Shown: positions 30,703 through 42,647 of the stretch, in pieces
How positions within the stretch are numbered: the first letter of the stretch is position 1
Layout: the number at the start of each line of letters is the position of its first letter
NCBI RefSeq assembly: GCF_007293315.1
Contig: NZ_VLXZ01000001.1
Location: 310,001 to 374,000 of the forward strand
Length of the DNA: 64,000 nt
Origin: Alkalicoccobacillus porphyridii
GTDB taxonomy: Bacteria; Bacillota; Bacilli; Bacillales; Bacillaceae_D
Direction of reading: 5' to 3'
The notes under the pieces: generated by a model
What the model was told of the DNA's origin: nothing
The model's database searches: none
The model's input: the letters and a program-made list of their open reading frames with translations, nothing else
Position numbers and translations under genes: made by a program

Positions 30703-30855
30703 GATCTTTGTCTCCGTTTCATACGTATTATGTTTAGTATAGCAAAACTCAGCGATTGACGATAAGCCGGTTTAACATTTGAATAAATCGGAAATGATTA
30801 AAGAAGGGTTTTTGCTAAGCGTAGGGAATTAATAAAAGAGAAGGAGTGTATTTTA

Positions 30856-30885
30856 TTTGACCTTCTTTGACCTAATCGGTATGAT
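30856..30885 (+). promoter_or_regulatory. clpP promoter with CtsR operator
   Basis: TTTGACCTTCTTTGACC (30856-30872) is a full CtsR heptad repeat (on the other strand GGTCAAA-N3-GGTCAAA). It covers the -35 box TTGACC (30857-30862), which is 17 bases from TATGAT (30880-30885). CtsR repression with release on heat or protein stress is expected. Confidence 0.9.
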
Positions 30886-30953
30886 GTACATACAGCAATT
30901 AAATCTAAGCTGAACTTACTTAATTTAACTACATTTCACAGGAGGAATGAAAC

Positions 30954-31544
30954 ATGAATCTCATCCCTACAGTTATTGAACAAACCAACCGCGGCGAGCG
31001 TGCCTATGATATTTATTCTCGTCTTTTGAAGGACAGAATTATTATGCTAGGAAGCGCGATTGATGATAACGTCGCAAATTCGATTGTGGCTCAGCTTTTA
31101 TTCCTACAAGCAGAGGATCCAGATAAGGACATCTCACTTTATATTAACAGTCCGGGTGGTTCTATCACGTCTGGTATGGCCATTTATGACACGATGCAAT
31201 TTATCAAGCCTGATGTATCAACCATCTGCATAGGTATGGCTGCTTCAATGGGATCTTTCCTATTAGCTGCAGGTGCAAAAGGTAAACGTCTTGCTCTTCC
31301 AAACAGTGAAGTTATGATTCACCAGCCATTAGGCGGAACACAAGGACAGGCTTCAGATATCGAAATCCATGCTCGTCGTATCATTGAGATGCGCTCGAAG
31401 CTAAATGAAATTCTTTCTGAGCGTACGGGTCAAACGATTGATATTATCTCTCGTGACACAGATCGTGATAACTTCATGACTGCTGAACGTGCCAAAGAGT
31501 ACGGCTTAATTGATGAAGTTATTGCTTCTCAGCCTCAGAAATAA
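30954..31544 (+). CDS. clpP: ATP-dependent Clp protease proteolytic subunit
   Basis: Serine protease that forms two seven-membered rings and degrades proteins fed by ClpX, ClpC or ClpE, including ssrA-tagged ones. The 196-residue protein has the catalytic triad Ser98 (GMAASMGSF), His123 (EVMIHQP) and Asp172 ([11 protein letters not shown]), and the normal N-terminal loop [28 protein letters not shown] lies 7 bases before the ATG. Single-gene unit with its own promoter and a strong terminator. Confidence 0.98.
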   Translation: MNLIPTVIEQTNRGERAYDIYSRLLKDRIIMLGSAIDDNVANSIVAQLLFLQAEDPDKDISLYINSPGGSITSGMAIYDTMQFIKPDVSTICIGMAASMGSFLLAAGAKGKRLALPNSEVMIHQPLGGTQGQASDIEIHARRIIEMRSKLNEILSERTGQTIDIISRDTDRDNFMTAERAKEYGLIDEVIASQPQK

Positions 31545-31576
31545 TGACACAAAAAAAGACGGCCATTGGCCATCCG

Positions 31577-31613
31577 AGCTTGCCAACAAGTTAACTTGTT
31601 GGCAAGCTTTTTT
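31577..31613 (+). terminator. clpP terminator
   Basis: A perfect 32-base palindrome (31577-31608, arms AGCTTGCCAACAAGTT) followed by TTTTT. No other feature is seen from there to crh at 31737. Confidence 0.95.
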
Positions 31614-31736
31614 GATTTGTTTAGTAATTGCATCCAAGTCAACAATTGGAGACGCTTTCCGTAGGCACGATAAAAAACCTGGTTTGGCCCGCTGCTATCA
31701 CCCCTGCCCTTCTCTCCAATCGCAGTCTGTTACACT

Positions 31737-31994
31737 TTATGCTTGGTCTGAAACATAAGCTACTAGTGCGTCTAATGCTTCTTGTTCGTCGTGTCCATCT
31801 GTACTGATTACGATGGATGCGTTATGTCTGATAGCTAAGCTCATGATTCCCATGATACTTTTTGCATTTGCTATTTTTCCGTCTTTTTCAATGTTAACAT
31901 TTGATGAAAAACGATTAGCTTCCTGCACAAACAATGCGGCCGGGCGAGCCTGAAGCCCTCCCTTTATGGCAACTGTTACTTCTTCTTTAAGCAT
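31737..31994 (-). CDS. crh: HPr-like catabolite repression protein Crh
   Basis: Regulatory HPr homologue that, when phosphorylated by HPrK on Ser46, acts with CcpA in carbon catabolite repression. The 85-residue protein has Gln15 in place of the catalytic His of HPr (GGLQARPAA), which excludes PTS phosphotransfer, and keeps Ser46 in NAKSIMGIMSL. The ATG at 31994 is chosen since AAGGGGA is 7 bases upstream. Last gene of the nudix-rapZ-yvcK-whiA-crh group, as in B. subtilis. HPrK is encoded further right in this window. Confidence 0.95.
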   Translation of the reverse strand: MLKEEVTVAIKGGLQARPAALFVQEANRFSSNVNIEKDGKIANAKSIMGIMSLAIRHNASIVISTDGHDEQEALDALVAYVSDQA

Positions 31995-32013
31995 ATACAT
32001 ATCCCCTTAGCAT

Positions 32014-32964
32014 TTAATTTTTCAAAACTTCACCGTTTCGTATCTTTTCTGCGACTTCATCTATTTTTTTTAATCTATGGTTAATTCCTGATTTACTGAC
32101 CTTGCCGCCCTCAAGCATATCCCCAAGTTCTTTTAATGTAACATCTTGATGGGTCAGACGTAATAAAGCAATTTCGCGTAGCTTTGGCGGCAACTGCTCT
32201 AAGCCAATCGTTCGTTGAATAAGGCGGATATTTTCGACTTGGCGTAATGCCGCCCCAACTGTTTTATTTAAGTTTGCCGTTTCACAATTGACTAAACGGT
32301 TTACAGAGTTGCGCATATCTTTTAAGATACGCACATCTTCAAAGTAAAGTAATGCTTGATGAGCACCAATAATACTAAGGAACTCGGTGATTTTTTCACT
32401 TTCTTTAATGTACACAATATAGCCCTTTTTCCGTTCCAGTGTCTTTGCTCGTAATCCATACTCGTTCATCAGTTCACAAAGAGAGATATTATGCTCCTCC
32501 GAGGAAGAGAATATCTCAAGGTGATAGGACGAGGTTTCTGGGTGATTGACTGACCCTCCAGCAAGAAAAGCGCCACGCATATATGCTCTTTTTCTTTGCT
32601 CTGTATCAATCACATGTGGGTCAATCGTTCGTATGATTGTAAAGCCTTCACCCAAAATACCAAGCTGTTCCATCAAAGCTTGTGCACCTCTGGATACTCG
32701 TACCAGGTACACATTATTTTTCTTTAATCGCATTTTTTTTCGAACTAAAAGCTCGATAAATGTATCTGGAAACACTTGCTTTAGCAGTGTATAGATGCGT
32801 CTTGCTATGGCTGCATTTTCCGTTGTTATATCCAGCCCTACTTGCTGTCGACCAAACGAAAGCGAGCCGTTCATGCGAACTAAGGCAGCCAATTCAGCTG
32901 AGGCAAATGTATCGGCAGGTTCCAGCTGAGTCAGTTCTTTTTTTACTTTGGCTGCAAAGGACAT
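32014..32964 (-). CDS. whiA: DNA-binding protein WhiA
   Basis: A 316-residue protein with an N-terminal LAGLIDADG homing-endonuclease-like fold without catalytic residues ([23 protein letters not shown]) and a C-terminal sigma-like helix-turn-helix ([31 protein letters not shown]). In Bacillus it affects cell division and chromosome segregation; in Streptomyces it is a sporulation regulator. It lies between yvcK and crh in the conserved cluster. Confidence 0.96.
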   Translation of the reverse strand: MSFAAKVKKELTQLEPADTFASAELAALVRMNGSLSFGRQQVGLDITTENAAIARRIYTLLKQVFPDTFIELLVRKKMRLKKNNVYLVRVSRGAQALMEQLGILGEGFTIIRTIDPHVIDTEQRKRAYMRGAFLAGGSVNHPETSSYHLEIFSSSEEHNISLCELMNEYGLRAKTLERKKGYIVYIKESEKITEFLSIIGAHQALLYFEDVRILKDMRNSVNRLVNCETANLNKTVGAALRQVENIRLIQRTIGLEQLPPKLREIALLRLTHQDVTLKELGDMLEGGKVSKSGINHRLKKIDEVAEKIRNGEVLKN

Positions 32965-32994
32965 CTTCGCCCACTCCTTCCATTTAAGTCTGTA

Positions 32995-33954
32995 TTAACA
33001 ATTAAGTTTATAGGGTCCTGCACTTAAAATGGCTTCCGAGACCTTTTTAGCATGATGTCGAAGCTGTCCATCCTGTTCGAGCACAAAATGGTCTTTAATC
33101 ACCTGCACACCAAGCTTGTTAAGCTCCTCTTGATCAACCATTACGGGAAAAGCCATTTCTTCTGCATAGCGTTCCATAACTTGATCGGAAATTGTAGTTC
33201 CGTTCACCAAAATATCATCGACTAGCCCTGTCCCACAATGTGAAATGATGCCTTTTAAATGATCGGCGGCACTGTAACCGTCCGTTTCACCCTGCTGCGT
33301 CATCACATTACAAATGTAGACCTTTCTCGCCGTCGAACTCTGAATCGCCTCTGCTATTCCTGGCACCAATAAATTCGGAAGCACACTTGTATATAAGCTT
33401 CCTGGCCCTAAGACAATCCAATCTGCCTCTTTAATTGCTTGCAGACTTTCTGGTAAAGGGTCAATCTGTTCAGGAGTAAGAAAGACTCGTTTAATCGGTT
33501 TTTGAACGGCAGGAATCTTTGACTCTCCTGAAATGATCGAACCATCCTGCATTTCAGCATGCAGGACGATACTTTGGTTTGCGGCTGGTAGAACCGTCCC
33601 ACGTACATTTAAAACACGGCTCACGGCCACAATTCCTTGATGAAAATCTCCAGTAATGGACGTCATTCCTGCAAGAAGTAAATTCCCAAGAGAGTGCCCG
33701 GACAATCCACTACCATTTGTAAAACGATGTTGAAATAACTCTTCGACTAATGGTTCAACTTCTGCAAGTGCTGTTAAGACGTTTCTAACGTCTCCCGGAG
33801 GAGGAATATCCAGTTCTTTCCGAAGAATGCCGGAGCTTCCACCATCATCAGCTACCGTAACAATGGCTGTAATATTGACAGGGTACGTTTTTAGTCCACG
33901 TAATAACACGGATAAGCCCGTCCCGCCACCTATAACTACTATATTACGCTTCAA
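32995..33954 (-). CDS. yvcK: YvcK/GlmR-type regulator of cell-wall metabolism
   Basis: UDP-GlcNAc-binding protein, needed for growth on gluconeogenic carbon sources and for normal cell shape; it stimulates GlmS in Bacillus. The 319-residue protein has the CofD-like fold with [39 protein letters not shown] and [17 protein letters not shown]. It overlaps rapZ by 4 bases. Annotated in older records as gluconeogenesis factor. Confidence 0.95.
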   Translation of the reverse strand: MKRNIVVIGGGTGLSVLLRGLKTYPVNITAIVTVADDGGSSGILRKELDIPPPGDVRNVLTALAEVEPLVEELFQHRFTNGSGLSGHSLGNLLLAGMTSITGDFHQGIVAVSRVLNVRGTVLPAANQSIVLHAEMQDGSIISGESKIPAVQKPIKRVFLTPEQIDPLPESLQAIKEADWIVLGPGSLYTSVLPNLLVPGIAEAIQSSTARKVYICNVMTQQGETDGYSAADHLKGIISHCGTGLVDDILVNGTTISDQVMERYAEEMAFPVMVDQEELNKLGVQVIKDHFVLEQDGQLRHHAKKVSEAILSAGPYKLNC

Positions 33955-34844
33955 GAATGGACGCCCTTTCGCTTGGAAATATCTCGGTGAGTTGCATGTA
34001 CCTCGTAGTCCTTTGAAAACTGCTTAGCAAAATACTCGACCAATGTGACCGATCGATGTTGACCACCCGTACAGCCGATGCCAATGACTACCTGGCTTTT
34101 TCCTTCTCGTTTGTACTGTGGCAGCATAAAATTCAAAAGGTCCGTTAGCTTTTCCACAAATTGCTGAGTCTCTGACCATTTTAGGACATAGGAAGAAACC
34201 TCTTCGTCAAGCCCCGTTTGCGGTCTCATATGGTCAACATAATGAGGATTAGGTAAGAATCGAACATCAAAAACTAAGTCTGCATCAATAGGAATACCAT
34301 ACTTAAAACCAAATGACTGGAGCTGAACTGAAAAGGATTGTTTAGCATCAGAAGAAAAACGTCGAATGAGTCGCTCTCTAAGCTCAATTGGCTTAAGATC
34401 TGTCGTATCAATAATAAATTGCGCTCGCCCTTTAAGCTCTTCAAGCATTTCCCTCTCTAATCGAATACCCTCAAGTGGTAATCCGTTTTTAGCAAGTGGG
34501 TGTGTTCTCCTTGATTCCTTATAGCGTTGCACGAGTTTATTATCCTTTGATTCAAGAAAAAGTATTTGAACGTTTGGTTTGCTGTTTCCGTTACTTAGCT
34601 GATCTACGGCTTCAAATAAATGATCAAAAAAGCGCTGCCCCCGTAAATCCATAACTAAAGCCACTTTGTTCATCTTACCGCTGGCACCCTCAATTAAATC
34701 AATAAATTTTGGAAGCAGTGCTGGTGGGAGGTTATCAACACAGAAATAGCCCAGATCTTCAAAGCTCTGAACAGCTACCGTTTTCCCCGCTCCAGACATT
34801 CCTGTTATGATGACGATTTCAATTGTATGATCTACCTCTCCCAT
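33951..34844 (-). CDS. rapZ: RNase adapter protein RapZ / YvcJ nucleotidase
   Basis: A 297-residue P-loop protein ([20 protein letters not shown]) that binds and hydrolyses nucleotides; the enterobacterial homologue delivers the sRNA GlmZ to RNase E, while the Bacillus one (YvcJ) is linked to competence. The C-terminal part contains [13 protein letters not shown] with conserved Cys and His, and [10 protein letters not shown]. The ATG at 34844 has AGAGGTG 6 bases upstream; a GTG earlier lies on the ribosome site. Gene symbol used by homology; yvcJ is the Bacillus name. Confidence 0.94.
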   Translation of the reverse strand: MGEVDHTIEIVIITGMSGAGKTVAVQSFEDLGYFCVDNLPPALLPKFIDLIEGASGKMNKVALVMDLRGQRFFDHLFEAVDQLSNGNSKPNVQILFLESKDNKLVQRYKESRRTHPLAKNGLPLEGIRLEREMLEELKGRAQFIIDTTDLKPIELRERLIRRFSSDAKQSFSVQLQSFGFKYGIPIDADLVFDVRFLPNPHYVDHMRPQTGLDEEVSSYVLKWSETQQFVEKLTDLLNFMLPQYKREGKSQVVIGIGCTGGQHRSVTLVEYFAKQFSKDYEVHATHRDISKRKGVHS

Positions 34845-34872
34845 AAAAAACACCTCTTGTTAGTACTTGATA

Positions 34873-35346
34873 TTATGATTTCACCGTAGGATCTGAATCT
34901 ATCCGTGATCGGAGAAGCTCATAACTCGGTGAGTAGTAAAAGGTTCCGAACATGATACCCTCACCGTGTAACGAGTGCTGCATTAATTTTCTGTCGCCCT
35001 CAGCCATAGGCAGGTTATTTGTTTTATCGGTATCCCACCATTTCAGCTCACCTTCTGGAGAATGCTCAAGCATGGTTCCTGAGTAATCCGTGCCCTTAAA
35101 GGTAAATAGCATCCATTCCGAGATAACCTTACCATCTTCTTCTATAACCATCGTGTAAACTCCTGTTAATTCAGGATTTTTTACAGTAAAGCCTGTCTCT
35201 TCTCTACATTCTCTAATAGCTGATTCCTTAATGGTTTCGCCTGTCTCCATCTTTCCACCTGGAGCCACCCACCAGCCACGACTTGGCTTTTGTAGAAGCA
35301 AAACCTTGCCATCTTTTATAACCGTGCAATTTGTTACTCGCTGCAA
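34873..35346 (-). CDS. yvcI: Nudix hydrolase (YvcI type)
   Basis: Cleaves a nucleoside diphosphate linked to another moiety; the B. subtilis relative is in the same position. The 157-residue protein carries the Nudix box GKMETGETIKESAIRECREE followed by TGF. The start is a TTG with GAGGTGA 5 bases upstream. It is the first gene of the cluster ending in crh. A weak promoter (TTGTAG, 17 bases, TATACT) may lie upstream at about 35385-35413. Confidence 0.9.
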   Translation of the reverse strand: MQRVTNCTVIKDGKVLLLQKPSRGWWVAPGGKMETGETIKESAIRECREETGFTVKNPELTGVYTMVIEEDGKVISEWMLFTFKGTDYSGTMLEHSPEGELKWWDTDKTNNLPMAEGDRKLMQHSLHGEGIMFGTFYYSPSYELLRSRIDSDPTVKS

Positions 35347-35438
35347 TCAAATCACCTCAATGTCTTTACAGTAATAGTATACATTTATTTTGAGACTGCT
35401 ACAATTATTCAGAAGCCTACTCACTCTTCCATTTGCAC

Positions 35439-35471
35439 AAAAAAAGGGCACGAGCTCCAAAGAACTCGTGC
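35439..35471 (-). terminator. Terminator between trxB and the nudix gene
   Basis: GCACGAG (35448-35454) pairs with CTCGTGC (35465-35471); seven Ts follow on the minus strand. A second stem, GAAACCCT/AAGGGTTTC at about 35570-35594, has no T-tract. The remaining bases of the 35347-35664 gap show nothing further. Confidence 0.85.
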
Positions 35472-35664
35472 AAAAGATATATAAAAAGGGGGTCAATTAC
35501 TTAAACATAGTGTAACAGTTTTATATTTCATGATTGTTACAGAATGATTAAGAGCGAATTACGAAACCCTGTCCCTGCAAGGGTTTCAGAGTCCCCCATT
35601 TTTGAATATTGCCTAAAACATAGTATCTTTTATCCTACATTTTATACAACAGTTTGACATTTCG

Positions 35665-36645
<981 letters not shown>

Positions 36646-36716
36646 TCATTAATCACGCTCTTTAAGGTAATCGTAACGAAATCAATGAAGTGTGTCTATC
36701 AATTTGCTCATAGGTA

Positions 36717-37751
36717 TTATGGCCACAAGCGGTAGTTTACATCCTTTTGTTGAAGTTGTTCAAAATGCATTACGCGTTCTTCACTTTTATCGAACCCGTT
36801 TTTTACAGCTTTTGTCCACAGTGTCTTCGCACGCTCTTTGTAACCGAGCTGGTACTTTGCCACGCCCCTGCAATCATATAATTCAGGGTCTAAATCAAAG
36901 GTTAGCGTATCGACCTCACTTAACCTTTTTTCTGCTTCATGGTATTCTCCCAGTGCACATAGCACCCGGGCAACCTTTAAGTAATGATCCGCATCAATCG
37001 GGTAGACCCGGCGAAGCATTTCGGCATATCTCCCCGCTTCTTGAAGATCTCCCATATCAAGTGAAAACAACGCAACGTTAGCTAACGCAAACAAATTACC
37101 CTGATCCTCAGAAAGAACCTTTTCTGATATATCAAAGGCTTTTTCTTTTTGACCCGCACGAAAATACGCTTCCGCCAAGTGATTATAGGCCGTCCAACAT
37201 GTCGGATGATCCTCAATCATTTCCTGTAAGACCGGAATGGCTTGATCAGGTTTATTTTGTTTTAAAAAGGATCCCGCAGTGGCATGCCCCGAGATGAGGT
37301 CTTCAAAATCCTCGGTCTCCTCATCCACCTCATCGTATTCCTCTGTCAGCATCTCTAGTAATTCCTCAGCGCCTTCCAGACGATTTGAAGCAGTAGTGCT
37401 TTGTAAATACGTTCTTACCTCTTGTTCGGCCAGATGAAATTGCCCAAGATAGGCATAATTGTTGGCCATAAAAAAATGGCACTCGGGATGCTGACCCTCT
37501 GTTTCAATCAACACATCTCTCAAAATGTCATTAGATCGTTCGTATTCATTCAGCTCCGATAAAACAGCCGCAAGCTGAACTTGAAAAACAGGCTCTTTAT
37601 CTGTCAGCTTCACGGCACGCTCAAACAAGGTAACTGCGCGCTTTAAATTCTTTTTCTTATATGCATCAATGCCTCGGTGAAAGAAGTAATCTCCATTTTG
37701 AAGAAAAGGAATAACCTTAGCATGTTTTTTTCGATAAACCGTTACATCCAT
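36717..37751 (-). CDS. Tetratricopeptide-repeat protein (YvcD-like)
   Basis: A 344-residue soluble protein made almost entirely of TPR helical hairpins: DAYKKKNLKRAVTLFERAVKL, CHFFMANNYAYLGQFHLAEQ, TAYNHLAEAYFRAGQKEKAF, FALANVALFSLDMGDLQEAG and AKYQLGYKERAKTLWTKAV are recognisable repeat units, separated by an acidic linker near 145-160 (EEYDEVDEETEDFEDL). It is probably a protein-interaction scaffold. The position between trxB and the his operon matches yvcD of B. subtilis. Function is unknown. Confidence 0.85.
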   Translation of the reverse strand: MDVTVYRKKHAKVIPFLQNGDYFFHRGIDAYKKKNLKRAVTLFERAVKLTDKEPVFQVQLAAVLSELNEYERSNDILRDVLIETEGQHPECHFFMANNYAYLGQFHLAEQEVRTYLQSTTASNRLEGAEELLEMLTEEYDEVDEETEDFEDLISGHATAGSFLKQNKPDQAIPVLQEMIEDHPTCWTAYNHLAEAYFRAGQKEKAFDISEKVLSEDQGNLFALANVALFSLDMGDLQEAGRYAEMLRRVYPIDADHYLKVARVLCALGEYHEAEKRLSEVDTLTFDLDPELYDCRGVAKYQLGYKERAKTLWTKAVKNGFDKSEERVMHFEQLQQKDVNYRLWP

Positions 37752-37973
37752 ATAACGTGTGTTCCCTCCAGATGTCTACTATATGCTTGTCCAGTATACA
37801 TCATATGCATAAAAAAATGGAAGGGAGGCGGGTTGATTTATCGACAATTTGATTAATGGAAATGATAGGAATTATTACTTCTGTTCCTCTGATTGCGGGG
37901 GAGACGTTTAATGTAGCATTTTAATCAAACCAGAGAGTCCCCTCATTTTCCATAAACCTTATTACATCCACAT

Positions 37974-38008
37974 AAAAAAACAAGGGAACGGCCATCGCCT
38001 CCCCTTGT
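37974..38008 (-). terminator. Terminator of the his operon
   Basis: ACAAGGG (37980-37986) pairs with CCCTTGT (38002-38008), with GGCGATGG-type inner pairing; seven Ts follow on the minus strand. The gap from 37752 to 37973 shows no gene. Confidence 0.85.
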
Positions 38009-38019
38009 TCTGAGTCTTT

Positions 38020-38646
38020 CTATTCATGCCTTGCTTTCAAAATATCTGTTACTTCACTAAATGAAACCTTCTGCTCACGAAGCAACACAAACAAGTGATA
38101 CAAAAGATCTGCTGATTCGTTGGTTAACTCTTCACGATCGCGGTTTTTTGCTGCGATGATGACTTCAGAGGCTTCCTCGCCAACCTTTTTAAGAATTTTA
38201 TCCACACCTTTTTCAAAAAGATAGGTGGTATAGGCTCCTTCTGGCATCTCGGTTTCACGTTCAGCAATAATACGCTCAAGTTCAGTGAGAATTGCGGCTG
38301 AGTTTGTTTCATCGGTTGAAACTTGCTGATTTAAGAGGGAATCTGAGAAGCATGTATAGTTCCCTTTATGACAAGCGGGACCTGCGGGTGTCACTAAAAC
38401 CAGTAGTGCATCCTGGTCACAGTCGTAGCGAATACCATGAATGGTTTGAGTATTTCCTGATGTCGCTCCCTTGTGCCAAAGCTCTTGTCTGGAACGGCTA
38501 TAAAACCATGTTTGTTTAGTATCAATCGACTTTGCTAAAGACTCTTTGTTCATATAAGCAAGGGTTAAAACTTCTTTACTTACAGCGTCTTGCACGATTG
38601 CCGGCACGAGGCCACGGTCATCAAATTTCACAAGATCTAGATTCAT
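38020..38646 (-). CDS. hisI: Bifunctional phosphoribosyl-AMP cyclohydrolase / phosphoribosyl-ATP pyrophosphatase
   Basis: Steps 2 and 3 of histidine synthesis in one 208-residue chain. The N-terminal cyclohydrolase domain (1-110) has [20 protein letters not shown], the metal residues in YDCDQDALL and [11 protein letters not shown]. The C-terminal pyrophosphatase domain has the helical [16 protein letters not shown] and [14 protein letters not shown]. The fused HisIE form is typical of bacilli. Its start overlaps hisF by 4 bases. Last gene of the operon. Confidence 0.96.
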   Translation of the reverse strand: MNLDLVKFDDRGLVPAIVQDAVSKEVLTLAYMNKESLAKSIDTKQTWFYSRSRQELWHKGATSGNTQTIHGIRYDCDQDALLVLVTPAGPACHKGNYTCFSDSLLNQQVSTDETNSAAILTELERIIAERETEMPEGAYTTYLFEKGVDKILKKVGEEASEVIIAAKNRDREELTNESADLLYHLFVLLREQKVSFSEVTDILKARHE

Positions 38647-39401
38647 CGAATCGACAGTCCTTCCCCTTTTAAATAGCTTTTCACTTCGGCCACAGAGGTT
38701 TCTTTATAGTGGAAGATAGAGGCTGCCAGCGCCGCATCTGCGTCTGCATCGGTAAAGGCTTCAAGGAAATGCTCTTGCTTACCTGCTCCTCCAGAGGCGA
38801 TCACCGGAACTGAAACCACTCCGCCTACTTTTTTTAGCAATGGCACGTCAAAACCAGTTTTCGCGCCGTCCTGATCCATACTCGTTAATAAAATTTCTCC
38901 TGCGCCCAGTGAGACGGCGTGTTTCGCCCAATCAGCCACTTCCCATTCTGTTGGCTTTCTGCCTCCATGGGTATAAACACGCCATGACCCAAGCTGTTCA
39001 TCATATTTTGCATCGATGGCGACCACAATGCACTGAGCGCCAAAGAAGTCAGCACCTTCTTTAATCAATTCCGGACGTAACACGGCAGCCGTATTCAAGG
39101 ATACTTTATCTGCGCCAGCACGCAAAACTCGTTTCATGTCTTCAAGTGTACGAATCCCACCACCAACGGTAAACGGAATGGCAAGCTTACCTGCAACTTC
39201 CTCAACTACTTCAATCATCGTTTCGTGCCCTTCATGAGAGGCAGAGATGTCAAGAAAGACGAGTTCATCGGCACCTTGGCCATCATAAAAAGCTGCAAGT
39301 TCCACAGGATCACCAGCATCTCGTAAGCCAACAAATTGAATACCTTTTACAACGCGGCCTTCTTTCACATCAAGGCATGGAATGATACGTTTAGTTAGCA
39401 T
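38643..39401 (-). CDS. hisF: Imidazole glycerol phosphate synthase, cyclase subunit HisF
   Basis: With HisH makes imidazole glycerol phosphate and AICAR. The 252-residue TIM barrel starts [20 protein letters not shown] with the catalytic Asp in CLDV and the second Asp in [13 protein letters not shown]. It is overlapped by hisI and lies 4 bases after hisA. Complete and of standard length. Confidence 0.97.
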   Translation of the reverse strand: MLTKRIIPCLDVKEGRVVKGIQFVGLRDAGDPVELAAFYDGQGADELVFLDISASHEGHETMIEVVEEVAGKLAIPFTVGGGIRTLEDMKRVLRAGADKVSLNTAAVLRPELIKEGADFFGAQCIVVAIDAKYDEQLGSWRVYTHGGRKPTEWEVADWAKHAVSLGAGEILLTSMDQDGAKTGFDVPLLKKVGGVVSVPVIASGGAGKQEHFLEAFTDADADAALAASIFHYKETSVAEVKSYLKGEGLSIR

Positions 39402-39405
39402 CTAC

Positions 39406-40140
39406 TTACCTCCCTCTCTGCAAGGCTTCTTTAAGCGTGAACTGATTCGTATAAAGCGCTTTGCCTACAATTGCTCCTGCAATACCAGAAGCTTGCTTGG
39501 CAGCGAGTTCATCCAAGTCCCGCAAAGAACTGACTCCACCTGAGGCAATAACCTTGGCACCACTTGCTAAAGCTAGTGCTTCAATGGCTTCAGTATTCGG
39601 CCCTGATAACATGCCGTCCCGAGCGATATCTGTAAAAATAAAAGTCTTCGCTCCATACCGAACCATTTCACGAGCGAGCTCTTCTGCTTTAACTTTCGAA
39701 GTCTCAAGCCAGCCTTCTGTCGCAACATAGCCATTCCGAGCGTCAATGCCAATTACAATTCGTTCTCCGCCATATGTAGAGAGCATTTGCTTTGTAAAAT
39801 CCGGATTTTGAACGGCCACACTTCCGAGTATGACCCGATCAACACCGTGATCGAGATAATACGCCACATCCTCAGCTGTTCTGATGCCACCACCAATTTG
39901 CACCTTAGCATCAAGCTCCTTGGCGACACGAACGACATGTTCATGGTTTACTCGTTTTTTGGCTTTTGCCCCATCAAGATCAACCATATGAATCCACTCT
40001 GCCCCTGCATCAACAAAAGCTTTCGCCATATCAAAAGGCGAATCACCATACACCGTCTCTTGGTTATAATCGCCTTGAACAAGACGAACACACTTACCAT
40101 CTCTCATATCAATTGCAGGGTAAATGATTGATTCATTCAT
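39406..40140 (-). CDS. hisA: ProFAR isomerase HisA
   Basis: Amadori isomerase converting ProFAR to PRFAR, step 4 of the pathway. The 244-residue TIM barrel has [17 protein letters not shown] with catalytic Asp, MVDLDGAK and the second catalytic Asp in [14 protein letters not shown]. It overlaps hisH by 4 bases. HisA and HisF here share the expected half-barrel duplication. Confidence 0.97.
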   Translation of the reverse strand: MNESIIYPAIDMRDGKCVRLVQGDYNQETVYGDSPFDMAKAFVDAGAEWIHMVDLDGAKAKKRVNHEHVVRVAKELDAKVQIGGGIRTAEDVAYYLDHGVDRVILGSVAVQNPDFTKQMLSTYGGERIVIGIDARNGYVATEGWLETSKVKAEELAREMVRYGAKTFIFTDIARDGMLSGPNTEAIEALALASGAKVIASGGVSSLRDLDELAAKQASGIAGAIVGKALYTNQFTLKEALQRGR

Positions 40141-40775
40141 GAAAGCTTCACTCCTTTTTCAACCAGCTCCCCAAAGTTAGCAAGTAAATCCATGCCCACA
40201 ACACTACTTTTTTCCGGGTGAAATTGTGTACCAACCACTGAGCCTCTACCCACAATAGCTGGGACGTCCTGATGATAGTCAGAGGTCGCGAGCAGTATCT
40301 CACTATCCTCCGTTTGTACCACAAAGGAGTGAACAAAATACACGTGACCCTCTTCTACCTCATGTAACAGAGGGTGTTCCTGGTGAAACTTCAACTGATT
40401 CCAGCCCATATGTGGGACCTTATATGTCTGTCCTGCTTCTGACTGTCCTGAAAATTTAACGACCTTCCCTGGTAGCAGGCCAAGACCTAACGTGTGACGA
40501 TGCTCCTCACTTCCTTCAAATAGAAGCTGCATGCCGAGACAAATGCCCATTAGCGGTTTGCCATCAGTAGCCCACTGGCGGAGAAATTCACTTTTACCTG
40601 TTTGGTTCAAAATATCCATTGCATCCGGAAACGCTCCAACTCCCGGGAGCAGCAATCCATCTGTGTTTTTTAAAACCTCTAGATCTTCTGAAATGATATA
40701 GGGAAGGTCAATTCGCTCCATCGCTTTACTGACGCTGTGCAAATTACCCATGCCATAATCAACAATGCCAATCAT
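40137..40775 (-). CDS. hisH: Imidazole glycerol phosphate synthase, glutaminase subunit HisH
   Basis: Class I glutamine amidotransferase that supplies ammonia to HisF. The 212-residue protein has the nucleophile Cys in [11 protein letters not shown] and the His/Glu pair in [24 protein letters not shown] is the usual start. It follows hisB without a gap. Confidence 0.97.
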   Translation of the reverse strand: MIGIVDYGMGNLHSVSKAMERIDLPYIISEDLEVLKNTDGLLLPGVGAFPDAMDILNQTGKSEFLRQWATDGKPLMGICLGMQLLFEGSEEHRHTLGLGLLPGKVVKFSGQSEAGQTYKVPHMGWNQLKFHQEHPLLHEVEEGHVYFVHSFVVQTEDSEILLATSDYHQDVPAIVGRGSVVGTQFHPEKSSVVGMDLLANFGELVEKGVKLS

Positions 40776-41372
40776 CTACAACATTCCTTTCGATGAAGGT
40801 ACTCCTTTTACACGCGGGTCGATAAGTGTCGCTTCATCCAATGCGCGTGCCAGTGCTTTAAACACCGCTTCAATCATATGGTGTGTGTTATGTCCGTAAT
40901 GAACGATAACATGGAGGTTCATACGTGCCTCAAGTGCCAGCTTCCAAAGAAATTCGTGTACAAGCTCCGTGTCAAAGGTTCCTACTTTTTGTGAGGGGAA
41001 TTCTGCTCTAAACTCTAGATGCGGTCGGTTGCTGAGATCCACTACCACTTGAGCCAGTGTTTCATCCATTGGGATAAACGAATTCCCATAGCGTTTTATC
41101 CCTTTTTTAGAACCAAGCGCGTCTTTGATCACCTGACCCAGACAAATACCAATATCCTCAGTGGTATGATGATCGTCGACATCTGTATCTCCATTTGCCT
41201 GCACAGATAAGTTAAACTGTCCATGCTTAGCAAATAAATCCAACATGTGATTCATAAAAGGTACGCCCGTATCTAGATCGGTTGTACCATCTCCATCTAT
41301 ATCTAGCGAAAGCTTTATTTGTGTCTCGCCTGTATTACGTTCAATCTCTGCATGTCGTTGTTCTTCACTCAT
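40776..41372 (-). CDS. hisB: Imidazoleglycerol-phosphate dehydratase
   Basis: Dehydrates imidazole glycerol phosphate (step 7). The 198-residue monofunctional form has [18 protein letters not shown] and the metal-binding [13 protein letters not shown] and [11 protein letters not shown] motifs. No phosphatase domain is attached, so histidinol-phosphatase is encoded elsewhere. The ATG at 41372 has AGGAGA 8 bases upstream and overlaps hisD by 8 bases. Confidence 0.96.
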   Translation of the reverse strand: MSEEQRHAEIERNTGETQIKLSLDIDGDGTTDLDTGVPFMNHMLDLFAKHGQFNLSVQANGDTDVDDHHTTEDIGICLGQVIKDALGSKKGIKRYGNSFIPMDETLAQVVVDLSNRPHLEFRAEFPSQKVGTFDTELVHEFLWKLALEARMNLHVIVHYGHNTHHMIEAVFKALARALDEATLIDPRVKGVPSSKGML

Positions 41373-42645
41373 CCGAATCATCTCCTAAACGTATCTCAAC
41401 CGCACGGGCATGTGCTTCTAGCCCTTCTAAGCGAGCAAGTGCTGTAATCGAATTCGCTTGAGCAATCAGTGCTTCCTTTGAATACGACAGAACACTCGAT
41501 TTTTTTACGAAGTCATCAACAGTTAACGGACTTGAGAAACGTGCCGTTCCCTCTGTTGGTAATACATGATTGGGCCCAGCAAAGTAATCTCCAACAGGCT
41601 CCGTTGTATAAGGACCTAAGAAAATGGCGCCTGCATGACGAATTTTACCTAGCTGATCCATTGGATTCTGAACGATGATCTCCAAATGCTCAGGAGCTAT
41701 TTGATTCACTGTACGAATGGATTGCTCAAGGTTTTCAGTCAGATAAATCACACCTTGATTTTCAATCGAAGCTCGAGCAATGTCTTCTTTTGGCAAGGAC
41801 TGAAGCTGATATTCAACTTGCTCTGATACAGCCTCTGCAAGACTCTTTGAATCTGTCACTAACACAGCTGTTGCTAGCTCATCGTGTTCTGCCTGAGAAA
41901 GTAGATCAGCGGCGACATGAGCGGGAATCGCTGTCTCGTCAGCAAGTACCGTAATGTCACTTGGTCCGGCAATCATATCAATGTCCACCACACCATACAC
42001 GGCACGTTTGGCTAAGGCCACATAAATGTTACCTGGTCCCGTAATTTTATCAACAGGTGCAATTGTCTCTGTTCCGTATGCTAATGCTGCTACCGCCTGT
42101 GCGCCACCGATTTTATAAATCTCTTTGATCCCTAGCTCATTCGCAGTGACAAGCACTCCAGCTGGTAACTGACCCGTTGATAGCGCTGGTGAGACCATCG
42201 CTACCTCTCCAACACCAGCTACCTGTGCTGGCACTACGTTCATAATGACGCTAGAAGGATAAGCCGCCTTGCCTCCAGGAACATAGACCCCTACCCGGTC
42301 TAACGGAGTTACTTTTTGACCCAGTATTACGCCATCTGGTTTTGTTGTTAACCATGATTGTGAAACCTGTCGTTGATGGAAGTCACGAATGCGCTCAATG
42401 GCCTCACGAATGGCTTCGACGACATTGGGTTCCAGATCATTGTAAGCAGCCTTTATTTCTGACTGCTCCACTTTAAATTGGTTCAAGTCTACCCCGTCAA
42501 GCTCCCGTGTTAAGGAGAATAATGCTTCGTCCCCTTGCTCACGAACTTGCTTAATGATGCCGTCAACGATTTGCTGTTCTTTTTCTTTACCTGCTTCTAC
42601 TGTTCGTTTAACCGTAAACGCTTCATCCACTTTAACAATTCGCAT
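41365..42645 (-). CDS. hisD: Histidinol dehydrogenase
   Basis: Zinc enzyme performing the two final NAD-dependent oxidations to histidine. The 426-residue protein shows [48 protein letters not shown], the catalytic Glu/His in [10 protein letters not shown] and the zinc-site PNHVLPT. Complete. It is 2 bases downstream of hisG. Confidence 0.97.
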   Translation of the reverse strand: MRIVKVDEAFTVKRTVEAGKEKEQQIVDGIIKQVREQGDEALFSLTRELDGVDLNQFKVEQSEIKAAYNDLEPNVVEAIREAIERIRDFHQRQVSQSWLTTKPDGVILGQKVTPLDRVGVYVPGGKAAYPSSVIMNVVPAQVAGVGEVAMVSPALSTGQLPAGVLVTANELGIKEIYKIGGAQAVAALAYGTETIAPVDKITGPGNIYVALAKRAVYGVVDIDMIAGPSDITVLADETAIPAHVAADLLSQAEHDELATAVLVTDSKSLAEAVSEQVEYQLQSLPKEDIARASIENQGVIYLTENLEQSIRTVNQIAPEHLEIIVQNPMDQLGKIRHAGAIFLGPYTTEPVGDYFAGPNHVLPTEGTARFSSPLTVDDFVKKSSVLSYSKEALIAQANSITALARLEGLEAHARAVEIRLGDDSDE

Positions 42646-42647
42646 AT